From contig NW_014040772.1 in the NCBI RefSeq assembly GCF_000143105.1, positions 186,001 through 250,000 of the forward strand: a DNA stretch of 64,000 bases. The letters run 5' to 3'. Both the position numbers and the translations under genes were made by a program. Positions 53,991 through 64,000 of the stretch are shown here, one piece after another (the stretch's first letter is position 1; each line of letters opens with the position of its first letter). The notes beneath the pieces were generated by a model that was not told where the DNA came from, did no database searches, and saw only the letters and a program-made list of their open reading frames with translations. Origin of the DNA: Grosmannia clavigera kw1407 (Eukaryota; Ascomycota; Sordariomycetes; Ophiostomatales; Ophiostomataceae).

Positions 53991-55370
53991 ATGCCGTCTG
54001 CCGTCTCCGCTTCGCCTGCGGGCGCTCACGGCATCACCAAGCTGACAAACTGCCGTCTCGTCCGCGGTGATCGTCTCGTGTCGGAGGATCTTTGGATCAG
54101 TGCGGCCACGGGCAAGATTGTCCGCGGCCAGGCCGCCTTTTATGACGACCACGTGCTGCCGGACCAGACGATCGATCTCGGCGGCCGCATCGTGGCGCCT
54201 GGCCTGATTGACGTGCAGCTCAACGGCGCCTTTGGCTTCAACTTCTCCACCCTTTTCGGCGACGAGGAGAATGGCCCGAGGGCTCAGTACTGCAGCCGTC
54301 TGCGGGACCTGAACCGCAAGCTGTTCCAGACGGGCGTCACGTCCTACGTGCCCACCGTCACGAGCCAGACGAGCGAGCTGTACCGCAAGGTCATCCCCTT
54401 CCTGGCTCCCACTGGGAGCCGGATGGCCGAAGACGGGGCCGAGTCGCTGGGAGCCCATGTCGAGGGCCCGTTCCTGAGCCCGACCAAGAATGGCGTTCAC
54501 AACACGGCCGTCCTGCGGGTGGCCGAGACGTTTGCCGACGTCGAAGCCATGTACGGCGCCGAGAACCTGGCAGTGCCGACTGACACCACCGGCGACCAGG
54601 ACAACCGACGACGGCTGCCAGCCGTGCGCATGATTACGGCTGCTCCTGAGCTCGGCCACATGACCGACGTTGTCTTCCCGGAGCTGAGTCGCCGCGGCAT
54701 CGTCTGCTCCATCGGTCACACCGAGGCCAGCTACGAAGAGGCTGCTGCTGCCATGCACCATGGCGCCACCATGATCACGCATCTCTTCAACGCCATGCGC
54801 CCTCTGCACCACCGCAATCCCGGCGTCTTTGGCGTGCTTGGCGAGGCACCCACCAGCGGCAACGGCAGCAGCAGCAGCAGGCGACCGTATTATGGCGTCA
54901 TCTCGGACGGCATCCACTTGCACCCCACGACGGTCAAGATTGCGTACAATGCCCATCCAGAGGGCTTTCTGCTCGTCACCGACGCCATGCATATGGTCGG
55001 CTGTCCCGACGGACCCTACAGCTGGACCAACGGCGACCGCGAGGTCCGTCTAAACAAGACCGGAAAGGTCCTCCTGCTCGAAAACTCCACCACCATCGCT
55101 GGTAGCACCACCACCTTGATCGAGTGTCTTGAGAACTTTGTCAACTGGACCGGCACCGACCTGCCGCGTGCCCTGCGCACCGTCACCTCCACCCCCGCTG
55201 CCATGCTCGGCCTACAGGGCGTCAAGGGCACGCTCGACCCCGGCGCCGACGCTGACCTGATCATCCTGTCGACCAACGAGGACCTGCCATCGCCCGGCGG
55301 CTCACCCACTACCCGCCTGCACATCGACGAGGTCTGGAAGTTTGGCACGCGTGTGCACAAGCGGGAGTGA
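53991..55370 (+). CDS. N-acetylglucosamine-6-phosphate deacetylase
   Basis: An intronless gene of 459 residues starting at the ATG of MPSAVSASPAG. It removes acetate from GlcNAc-6-phosphate to give glucosamine-6-phosphate for NAG1. It is an amidohydrolase-fold protein. Visible motifs are APGLIDVQLNGAFGFNF near 69-85, the metal-ligand Glu in HVEGPFLSPTKNGVH near 155, His in GHTEASYEEA near 242, HLFNAM near 262, the substrate loop VISDGIHLHP near 305 and the catalytic Asp in LVTDAMHM near 330. The length is close to fungal homologues (DAC1/NAG2). It is the right-most member of the GlcNAc cluster. Confidence 0.94.
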   Translation: MPSAVSASPAGAHGITKLTNCRLVRGDRLVSEDLWISAATGKIVRGQAAFYDDHVLPDQTIDLGGRIVAPGLIDVQLNGAFGFNFSTLFGDEENGPRAQYCSRLRDLNRKLFQTGVTSYVPTVTSQTSELYRKVIPFLAPTGSRMAEDGAESLGAHVEGPFLSPTKNGVHNTAVLRVAETFADVEAMYGAENLAVPTDTTGDQDNRRRLPAVRMITAAPELGHMTDVVFPELSRRGIVCSIGHTEASYEEAAAAMHHGATMITHLFNAMRPLHHRNPGVFGVLGEAPTSGNGSSSSRRPYYGVISDGIHLHPTTVKIAYNAHPEGFLLVTDAMHMVGCPDGPYSWTNGDREVRLNKTGKVLLLENSTTIAGSTTTLIECLENFVNWTGTDLPRALRTVTSTPAAMLGLQGVKGTLDPGADADLIILSTNEDLPSPGGSPTTRLHIDEVWKFGTRVHKRE

Positions 55371-55673
55371 GCCACGATCGACGATCGAGCATCCAGGACG
55401 CTGTGTTCGTCAGTGAGATGTAAAGACGGAGCATTATCCTGAACAAATTGTAGACACGAGACTTAGAATGCTAGGAAGCAACATTGTTTGCGCAATTGTA
55501 CATAAGCTAAAAAAATGATCTGTATCTGCTGTGTATTCAAGTGCGTAGTTGGTCTTGCTCTGGAAGCTCGTGCAAAAGAAACTGGGTCTTGGCTCCTAAA
55601 AATACATACAAGTATAAGAGTGTAGAAGAGAACGAGACGCAAACAAAAGGAAATCGCTTAGTAAGCTCTGGTT
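55371..55673. other. Intergenic region between convergent 3' ends
   Basis: No gene or repeat is seen in these 303 bases. Confidence 0.45.
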
Positions 55674-58600
55674 TTACTGCAGCTGCACTCCAGCGCCCTC
55701 CAGCGCCTGCAGCCGCATCATCGCCTCCATCTCCATCGCCTGGATGTAGGCATAGTACCGTACATCCGCCTCCGACAGCTGCTCCGGCTCTTCCTCTTCC
55801 GCTTGCACCGCATCCAGATACACCGGCGACACCAGCTGCTGCTGCACAGCCATGGCTGCGTACTCGCGCTCATGCTCCAGGGCCTCGATCCGCGCCATGA
55901 TACTGTCGTCGTACTCGGCTGCCCAGGACTGCGGGTAGCTGGCAGCCAGGGCCTCCTGCAGTGCCGCGTCCCAGTCTTCGCTCGGCGTCACCAGAGCGGT
56001 TTTGCGAATTGATGTCGGGACTTTGGCCATGATCCAGTTGGCCTCCTTGCTCTGCGTAGACGACGCATCGACGTTCCAGAGGCTCGTCGACGTCAGCGGG
56101 AGAACGGGCAGCTGTGCCAGAGACCGTGGCATCCGCACTACCTGGGCTGCCACAGACTCCATCGCCGTCGTCCGCGTGTCGGCGTGTTGCTTCTTGGCCA
56201 TCACGGCCTCCAGATCGAACAGTGGGCCCGCCGTCTTGACCACGACCGTTGGCTTCGGGGCCCAAAGACGCTTGCCGACAGGGCTCTTCGGCGCCGGCTG
56301 CCAGAGGCTGGAAGACACGAGCACCTCCAGAGGGGCAGGAGATGCCTTGCGTGCCTTGCGTGTCATCCGCAGGGCAGCAGGTTCCTCGTCGGTAGTGCGG
56401 GTGTAAGCACGGCTCTTCTCGGCGATTGCAGCAGCCAGATCGAACAGCTGGCTCGTTGTCATGGCCACGGCCGTCGGCTTGGGCACCCAGAGAGTTTGGA
56501 CCTTGGTGTTCTTGGGTGCCACCTGCCACAGGCTGGAAGACACTAGCATCTCCAGGGGAGCTTGAGACACCTTGCGTGCCTTGCGCGGCATCTGCAGAGC
56601 AGCAGGCTCCTCGTCCGTGGTGCGGGTGTGAGCACGGCTCTTTTCAGCGACAGCAGCCGCAAGGCTGAACAGGTGTCCCTGAGCCTTGACCACGACAGCT
56701 GCCTTGGGCACCCAGAGAAGCTTGCCAGCAAGGATCTTCGGGGCCAACTGCCACAGGCTGCTAGACTGGAGTGTCTCCAGGGGAGCATGGCTTGCCTTGC
56801 GTGCCTTGCGAGCCATCAGCAGAGCAGCCGGCTCCTTGTCCATCGTCCGGGTGTGAGCCCGGCTCTTCTCGGCCACAGCAGCTGCCAGATCAAAGAGGTG
56901 TCCCTTCATCTGCACAACGGCTGCCGGCCTGGGAACCCAGAGCGACTTCGTGACAACAGCAGACTGCCACAGACGGCTGGATGCCAGCTTCTCCAGAGGT
57001 GCGCGGCTTGTCTTCCTGGCCTTGCGCGGCATATTCAACGCCGCCGGCTCTTCGTCGGTGGTGCGCGTGTGGGCACGGTGCTTCTCAGCCATGGCGGCCT
57101 CGCGGTCGAACAGCAGGCCCTTGGTCTTGGTCGTCATCTGCGGCTTCGGGGCCCACAGCGTCTTGGCGATGCGATCGTGCCGAGGGACCGTCCACAAAGA
57201 GTCAGACACAAGCTGGTCCAGAGGCGTCTGAATAGCTGCCCGCGGCTTGCGTGACATGTGCAGGGCAGCAGGCTCCTTGTCAGTAGTGCGGACGGAAGCC
57301 CGCATCTTCAGTGCTCTCTCCACATCCAGATCGAACAGATGGCGCTCAGCCTTCACGACAACCTTCGGCATCGGAGTCCAGAGCATGGCTACCCGTCGGT
57401 TGGGAGTGGTCCACAGGCTGCTGGACGTCAGCTTCTCCAGAGAAGCATGTCTGGTTGTGCGAGGCAACCTTGGGGCATTGAGCGTTGCTGGCTCTTTGTC
57501 TGTCGAGCGAGTGACTGTAGACTGCAGCTTCTGTATGGTCGCCACGTCCAGGTCAAACAGAAGGTTCTTGGCGGCCGTCACTACAGGCTTCGCTACGGGA
57601 GCCCACAGCAGGGCCGTGGTCGTGGCCTTCTTCGGGCTGGTCCACAGGTGGTTCGACGTCAACGTCTCCAGAGCATCGTGTATCGGCGTGCGAGGTGCTC
57701 TCGGGATATACAGAGCGGCAGGCTCCTCATCTGTGGTTCGGATCGTCGTCGACCGCGTCTTGAAAGCTTCCAGGTCGAAAAGCATGGCCTTTCCGGCCGT
57801 CTTCAGACCCTTGCTTGGCAGCGGAGCCCAGAGTTTGTTAGTGGTGGGGGCCTTGGGAGTGGCAGTCCACAAGAACGAAGGAATCTGCATCACTGCCACT
57901 GTTGTCACGGCCGGGACCTCCCAAAGCTGCTCGGTCTCAATCTTGGCTGGTTCCGAGAGCCGGGGCTTGGCCCGTGCCGTTGCTGCTTGGCTGTTGCTGT
58001 CGTAGGACTTCCATGTGGCCTCGTCTGGCTGCGAAATGCCCATCTCCTGCTTGGCTGATGCTGCCCGCTCGGCGGCACTGCGCCTCCAGAGAGACAAATC
58101 CTGGACATCCCCGCTGACGTCTGCCACGTCCGTGCCCTCAAAGAAGTCCGTTTCTTTGCGCTCCTCGGAATCCTCGGAGTCCTCGCCCTTCACATCCGCC
58201 TCGTGAGACTCCATCGGCGGCAGCGGGGGTGGGAGCAGGCTGAACTTTGACGGAACCTGCTGTGTCTTCAGCAGGCTGGCAATCTCCCACAGTGTGCTCT
58301 CGTCGAAGCCATCGTCGCTGTCGGAGTAGTCGGAGTCATCGTCCAGGTCCTGCACCTCCTTGTCAAGCTCGTCTTCCTCGTCATAATCGTCGAAAAAGCT
58401 CGTCGAGTATTCTTCCTCCTCCAGCTCTCTGGCACGGGCTTCGAGTGCCGCGCTGATCGCCGGTCCGCCCGAGGACATGGTCCCGGGCATGGCCATAAAT
58501 GTTGGAGGCCGGAACGTGGACATGAGAGTCGGAGGCTGGAACGTGGCCATGTCTGATTTTTCACCCCAGGGGAATTGGAAAATCCCAAGCGTGTCCCGCT

Positions 58601-61600
58601 TGTTGGGAAGTGGCTCGGGGTTTTCTACAATGTCGGGAAGCACGGTCATCCGCCTGCTCCGTCTTGGTGGACGTTGTGTAAGTGGCCGTTGTGGCTTCGA
58701 CTGGTTTTGCGACTGGATGTACATGAGATCAAGCTCCAGCTCGAGTTGTGCTGCATCCTGTTCCGTCTCTGGCGTTGCATCGGCAGCCGGTGTGGGGGTC
58801 AATGACTTAGCAGCCCACAGGCCCGTACTGGCCTCCTTCGTCTCCGTGGCTGCGCTCTGCTCGCTCCAGAGTGCACACGTCTCGATCAGTAGCGGATCGG
58901 CGTCGGCGTTCTTGCTGATTTCGCGCCGACGAGACGATGAGTGTGGGGCCTGCTCCAATCCACTCACACTCTGGGCAAACAGAGCTGCAGACACATCTGA
59001 CCTGCTTAGTGGGGGGGTCCACAAAGTGGCCACCAATGTTGTCGAGGCCCGCGCAACCATCGGCGTCCATAGCAGCTGGCGCGCAGCAGCAATCTTCCTT
59101 GCGGCTTCGGCCACTGCAGCAATTGTGTCGTCTATGCTGGCCGGCTGGTAGCGCTCAATCTCGACATCGGAGTCGTCCGAGTCTGGCGGTGTAGGGCTTC
59201 CCAGCTCAGACAAGTCTAGGAAGTTTTTGCTGCGCCGCGATCCACTCAGACGAGTTGAGCTACTTGGAAGTTCCGCCTGTGCCCCAGTCAGCCTCCGCTG
59301 CCACGCATTGGCTCCGGACACTTCAGTGGCGGTAGCCGCCGGACTTGTTCTCTCCTCCGTGATTGGGGGAGGCACTGCGAGAATTGCACTCTGTATCCGC
59401 GAGCGACGGGATGCACGATAATCAGCACTAATGACCTTTCCGGGCGTCGACGCCATCAAATCGCCAATGCTGTTCATTGACTGGCGTCGAGATTCTGCAG
59501 CGTTCGACGTGCGCATAGACGACATCGAGTTGCGCCCCATATCCTGCTGCATAGTTCGCCAGTGACCGGCCTGCATGTCCATCTCCTTTTCGAGGTCTTC
59601 CAGGAGCGCAAACCTCTGGCTGGGGCTCTCGTTGACTGGCATCGTCGTCCCCTCGAATCTCTTCAGCTGTGCCTGAATCTCAGCCAGAACATGGTCCGGC
59701 GACTCCAGTGGCGATGGCTCGGCAGCCTTAACGATTATCGGCCTCCTTGTCGATGGAACGCCGAGCATGAGGGGCGTCGGGGGCACCATCTTTCGTGACC
59801 AGATTTTCTCCTTCCGGTCTGTGAATGTCGGGCAGTCGTCGCCTATCCGGTGGTGCCACCGAGGCATTTGCGGCTCCTCCAACTTAATTTCCACCAGTTC
59901 GGCATCCGCGTTCTCCTCTTCGTCTGTCAATGGGGGCGAGTCTCCTGGAACAGACGGTGCGTGAGGCATCTTCATAGCGACGTCTCGGCGGTCGCCCTGC
60001 ACGTACGTGGATCGAGCGACCTGTCGGTTCGCCTGGATAGGCACAGCGACCACAGACGAATGCAGCGAACCCCAGTTCGTAGTGAAGTCGTCGTGGGAAC
60101 GCCCGTCACTGCTGGTCGTGAATGCTGAATCGCGAATTTGTGGAAGGACTGGAGACGATGCCCGTCTCTCATTTGTCATATTGGTCCTGCGTTTGCTGCT
60201 GTTTTCGCCAAGCTCCAAGGCGCGCTGCATGGCCAAGACAATGTTGCCGGTGTCTATGCCTGGCAACCACGAGTCTCCGGCCTCATCAGACAGGCGCCGG
60301 CGCCGCTCTCTGATGTGCAGCGCATCCATGGGTGGAAGCTCAACTACCTCAAGAATATTATCCGTTCTGCCGGACGTCCTTCTAGTCCTGGTTGTGGTTC
60401 CTGACATCCGGCTGGACTCGGCCATTGGTGACATAGTAATGGACATGAAATCGTACGGTATCTGAGGAATTTCGGGCAGCGAAGAGCGACGACGAGGCAA
60501 GCCGCCCGCACTAGGGGGGGTCGGGAACAAGAGCGTCATTTTCTCGTCGAATGTCATGCTCTTCGTGTTGTTGGGAAGTGGCCGATTGGTCTCTTGCCCG
60601 CCTTTGTAGGCTCCAAAGCCCAATGGTAACAGAGGCATCGGAGGAAGTTGTGGCGGACTTTCATCTGTATACCGAAGAGATTTCTGCACAACAACAGCGC
60701 CAGCTGACTTGCTTCGGTAGTGACCAGCCATATGCGGTGTCGAATTGGATGGGAAAATGTTCCGGACGTCATCAACATTCCGCGGAATTGGCCGAGGCCG
60801 GTGGACGACCGACATGGAAGCTCGCGAGTCGTAAATTTTCAAATTAGCGCCTTTGATAACACTCTCCACCGTATCCGGATTGTCGTACTCGATCTTGTTC
60901 ATGAACAGCACCGTCTGTGGCCCCTGCGCATCCGCTTCCTTGGCTGGAGCCTTCATGGTTTTGGCACGGGGATTGCCCGGCAGGCCGAATGTTTGCCGTT
61001 TCTGAAGAGGTGTCTTCTCAGACTCGGAGCTGGAGGTGGACTTGGAAGGCCCGAAAGACTCAGGCAGCTGGCGTGATGGGCGAATATTCTGAACTGCCGT
61101 TGGTGACTGTCTCGGAGAGCGTCGTCGAACCTCTTCGACGCCGGGAGAAAGGAGGGCCGAGGTGGTCACAGCAGCGGGCATCAATCCCGAAGGCGGAGTC
61201 GGCGTTTCGAACATCGGTTCGGATGTCACAGAGGCCACTGTTTTTCTCTTCAGACTAATGGCGCGCAATATGCCTTCCTCGGGGGTCAGAGTCGGAGGAT
61301 GCGGTGCTGGACGATGGGCCACCAGAACAGACTCTCGCCGCAAGTCGTCAGCACGTCTCTCCCTCTCGCTCCTCGCAGCATCCTCCAGGCTCATCGTGGG
61401 GATTTTGTTCAAAGGGTTTTGCTCGCCGTTAGCCTGGAGTATTGGTTTCGAGATCACAATTCTACCAGAGGCAAGGCTGGCTGCCTGTTGGTAGCTGAGA
61501 GTTGGCCGCCGGATATCAGCCCGCGCATGCGCATTTTGGGGGGCGTCTGGTCTGGGAACCTCCCGTGGCCGCTCGAAGGCTGCTACGGACAAAATCTCGT

Positions 61601-62660
61601 TGCGCTTAAAATCTTCGAATTGCGAGGGGGGGTAGTCACTGGAGTCTCCGGTGGTAATGGACCGGCTTGTGTTGGCTTCGCGCACCCCAGGCGACTCGGG
61701 CGATCGTGGAGCTCGGATCAGTTCTGTGGTCAATTGGGCATTGCAAGCGGCCACAATGACTGCGCGTATTAGAGCCTACATGTCACGAAACAAGCTCGGC
61801 AAAGATGGGAGGAGATGGATACATACCGACGAGGAAGAAGAGGCCGATGGATGGAAGCAAGGTACGCAACAAAAGGGCGGTAGTCTGCATGCCCAGAAGC
61901 ATCAACGCACTCATCTAGACCAAGGCAACTCGTTAGTTCAGAGCCCGATAGACGTCGAGCAAAAGGGTGGCGTCTTTCACTGACCGCTGTCCACACGGCA
62001 AATGTTGCAATGACAAGCAACACTGCGTTGGAGCGGCCTGAGCTGGATTGACCTGCTCGGACCTCTGTTGCCGAGTTCGAATTGATGGCGCGAATAGCCA
62101 GCAGGACAACAATGAAGGCATCGAGGGCGACAACGATGATGCCAACTGCAAAAACTGAGGTTGTCGGGACACACACGGGGTCGAAGTAAGGCCTTGAAAG
62201 TCCAATGAAGACAGCGCCAAGCACAAATCGGATGGCGACGAGGACCTGGGAGATCATCTGCTGGACGCCCGCCTTGGCGCCATTGTTGATGGTCCAAAGG
62301 AGGTACTGTTCGATGGAAAATCGGCCAAGCTGATCGAAGAAGGTGCTGATAATGACTCCAACCTGGCAGGACCCGGTGGCCGTAGTGTTGATAGCGATGG
62401 AGATGAAGTCAGTTTGAGCCCAAAGGGCGGCGCTCAAGAAAAAGACGGCGAGGACCAGCCTCTGGCCGTCCCGAAAGATACTGTTGCCATGGCTGCTGGC
62501 GTGGAGGAAGAGCGCAGCTGAAGCCGCATTGACGACAATACCACTGAACGATTAGAGACGGATGGGTGGAGATGGGGAGGTGAGGGCATAGAGGGGCAGG
62601 AGAGACATACAAAGTGAAAGCCGAGATGAGAGCCGGGACAGAGGAACCTGGAATCGACAT
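55674..62660 (-). CDS. Giant polytopic membrane protein with tandem LW/EEPAAL repeats
   Basis: Four exons (62660-62611, 62543-61985, 61914-61827, 61759-55674) give 2260 residues in one frame; the start is the ATG of MSIPGSSVPAL. Residues 1-240 contain about six or seven hydrophobic helices (for example AVFFLSAALWAQTDFISIAI and SVFAVGIIVVALDAFIVVLL), resembling a seven-helix module with the following tail on one side. About 1950 mostly disordered residues follow, with Ser/Pro/Arg-rich, acidic (about 1070-1125) and repeat sections. The repeats (about 57840-56040) are seven clear and one degenerate unit of about 70 residues with the core TTDEEPAAL ... APLExLxSSSLWQ ... LWxPKP ... LFDLxAA. No enzyme motif is seen. 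I do not recognise a named function; a membrane-tethered scaffold is an inference. Confidence 0.75.
56040..57840 (-). repeat. Eight tandem coding repeats of about 70 residues
   Basis: Each unit carries TTDEEPAAL (or TDKEPAAL), a basic RKARK block, APLExLxSSSLWQ, LWVPKP and LFDLxAAxAEKSRA. Central units are nearly identical, outer units more diverged, which is the pattern of expansion by unequal exchange. The last unit is degenerate. Confidence 0.85.
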
Positions 62661-64000
62661 GGCAGCGACGCCACCAGCAGGGAAAATGGGAACCGGCCCG
62701 TAATGAGAAAGCAAAACCCAGTCAATGGGATATGGGATATGTTGGACAAGACTGAAAAAATTGATAAAAAAAGCGGTAAATTAAAAGAACGTAAGAATGA
62801 CTACACCATGATGCAATTCACAAAAGACAGGAACAGGGGCTGAAAGCCGCTGGCAGATTTGTCGCTTGACCACGGTAGTAGGAAGAAAGGCAAAAAAGGA
62901 GAAGAAAAGAAAGAACAAGATAGAGGAAGGGGAAAGGAAGCCAATGTAACGAAGAGTGTGAGAGGGACGAGAAGACAGGGGCGGAGAGGGGTGGGTAGAT
63001 TGGGGATCATGCACGGCAGCAAAAAAAGCGAGAGCCTCTCTCTCCATGGAGCGGTTTGGTTCCTGTGGGGCCGCCAATCTCTTCGCCAGCGGGAGCAAAG
63101 CATCCTGGTCCACGCAGAGTGTCGATTCATCAAGACGGTGGGGACTGAAGACAGCCTGGCCGAGGAAAGATAGAGCAAGAAGAACAGTGTCAGAGTGACA
63201 AAACATTGTTGTGGAGCGACGTCTCAGGGCGGACACAAGCGAGTGCGAAACGGCCAGGGCCTTGTCCAAGGACAGGGGAGGGTGGACAAGCAGCTCGATG
63301 CTGATTGGATTGGCCACGAGGCTGACTGGGGCTCAAGTTGTTGGCGTTGTGGGCCGGCAGCCCCTGTCCAAAGTCTGTTTCAACTGAAACCCGAGACGTC
63401 GCATATCTTGGCAGGAAAAGACAGTGAGAGAGAACGCGAGAGGGAAAGGACGGAGAAAAGACAGCGAGATGTTAGCGCGAGATGGCGGGAGACGTATGTC
63501 TGTGTGAAAACGTTGTATGCAGATGATCGAGCTTAAAACTTAACATGACAAGGTTGATATGTTCACCACCTTTTTGGGGCATCTTGACAGTGGTGTTTGG
63601 CCTCTCCACAGCGCCTGCACATATACATCGTACGCGTAAGACAACAGCCAGCTGAAATGTGTCGCTTCTGCATTGACGCCCGGCTATGACTTGGCATAAT
63701 TCTTGCTCCCGTGACATTGTTTTAAGACGGCATCTGAGATCAAGCAGTCTGCAGACGACGGATGGCAGGTAGGAAAAATGCGAGCTAAACAACAGTGCTG
63801 CGTAAATTGCCTTGTGCAAATAGGAGATGTGCTCCAGTATTTAGACGAAGGGGACCCAGCTGTAGTGTAGTAAGAGGCGCTAGGTTTGGACTAGGGGTGT
63901 TTGGCGTAGTAGCCGGTCTGCTGGTTCGCGCACGATCCCCTTGTCCTTGGTGCAAAAAGAGTAAAATTTCGTTATGTTTATTTTTAGAGGAAGTGGAGGC
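62661..64000. other. Upstream region of the giant membrane protein and window edge
   Basis: No gene is seen in this 1.34 kb. Purine-rich tracts (62870-63000 and 63410-63490) and pyrimidine tracts fit leader and promoter DNA. A gene starting beyond 64000 cannot be judged. Confidence 0.45.

Noticed and set aside
53823..54992. 389-codon minus-strand open frame opposite the deacetylase
   Set aside because: Antisense of a gene with complete catalytic motifs; no domain of its own.
56562..57254. Plus-strand open frames with repeats at 56184-58058
   Set aside because: They are the antisense image of the tandem coding repeats of the giant membrane protein, which is a single 6-kb frame.

Overview
The window is nuclear DNA of a filamentous ascomycete, most likely a Sordariomycete. 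The evidence is short spliceosomal introns of about 50-80 nt with GT...AG ends, GC-rich coding DNA, fungal-only protein families, and a RON1/NDT80-centred GlcNAc gene cluster of the type known from Trichoderma. The order is not resolvable by eye; an Ophiostomatales-like fungus is one possibility. I see no rRNA, tRNA, CRISPR array or intact transposon. Coordinates of spliced genes are my own splice-site readings and were checked for reading phase.

Left part (1 to about 32.7 kb): an accessory compartment with AT-richer spacers, fungal accessory families and decaying sequence. In order it holds an AT-rich gene-empty stretch with a diverged direct repeat; a coiled-coil/nuclease-like/kinase-like protein (1557-4088); a divergent mitochondrial sulfide-oxidation pair, sulfide:quinone oxidoreductase (4233-5609, minus) and an ETHE1-type persulfide dioxygenase (6199-7390, plus); a DUF6604-type protein with an acidic tail; a charged RHTAVHR-type protein; a long multi-exon 2OG-Fe(II) oxygenase; a STAND-like protein with no canonical P-loop; an AAA+ ATPase with a large N-terminal region; a small unknown protein; a decayed FAD monooxygenase; and a secreted class 3 lipase. 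A 2.7 kb gene-free stretch follows.

Right part (about 32.7 to 62.7 kb): a core compartment. NDC80 (kinetochore) and PEX14 (peroxisome import, with a 7-nt micro-exon) are followed by a DHCR24-like FAD oxidoreductase. From 40.9 to 55.4 kb lies a GlcNAc catabolic cluster: glucosamine-6-phosphate deaminase (NAG1), a hexokinase-family GlcNAc-kinase candidate, an NDT80-family regulator (RON1-like), a GH3 beta-N-acetylglucosaminidase fused to a GNAT-like region, and GlcNAc-6-phosphate deacetylase. Together these would release GlcNAc from chitin oligomers, phosphorylate it, deacetylate it, then deaminate and isomerise it to fructose-6-phosphate, under a local regulator. The GlcNAc transporter usually linked to such clusters (NGT1) is not in the window. 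A 2260-residue polytopic membrane protein with tandem repeats of about 70 residues ends the gene content.

A short motif, ACGGAGTA/TACTCCGT, recurs throughout and, wherever I found it, lies outside coding sequence.
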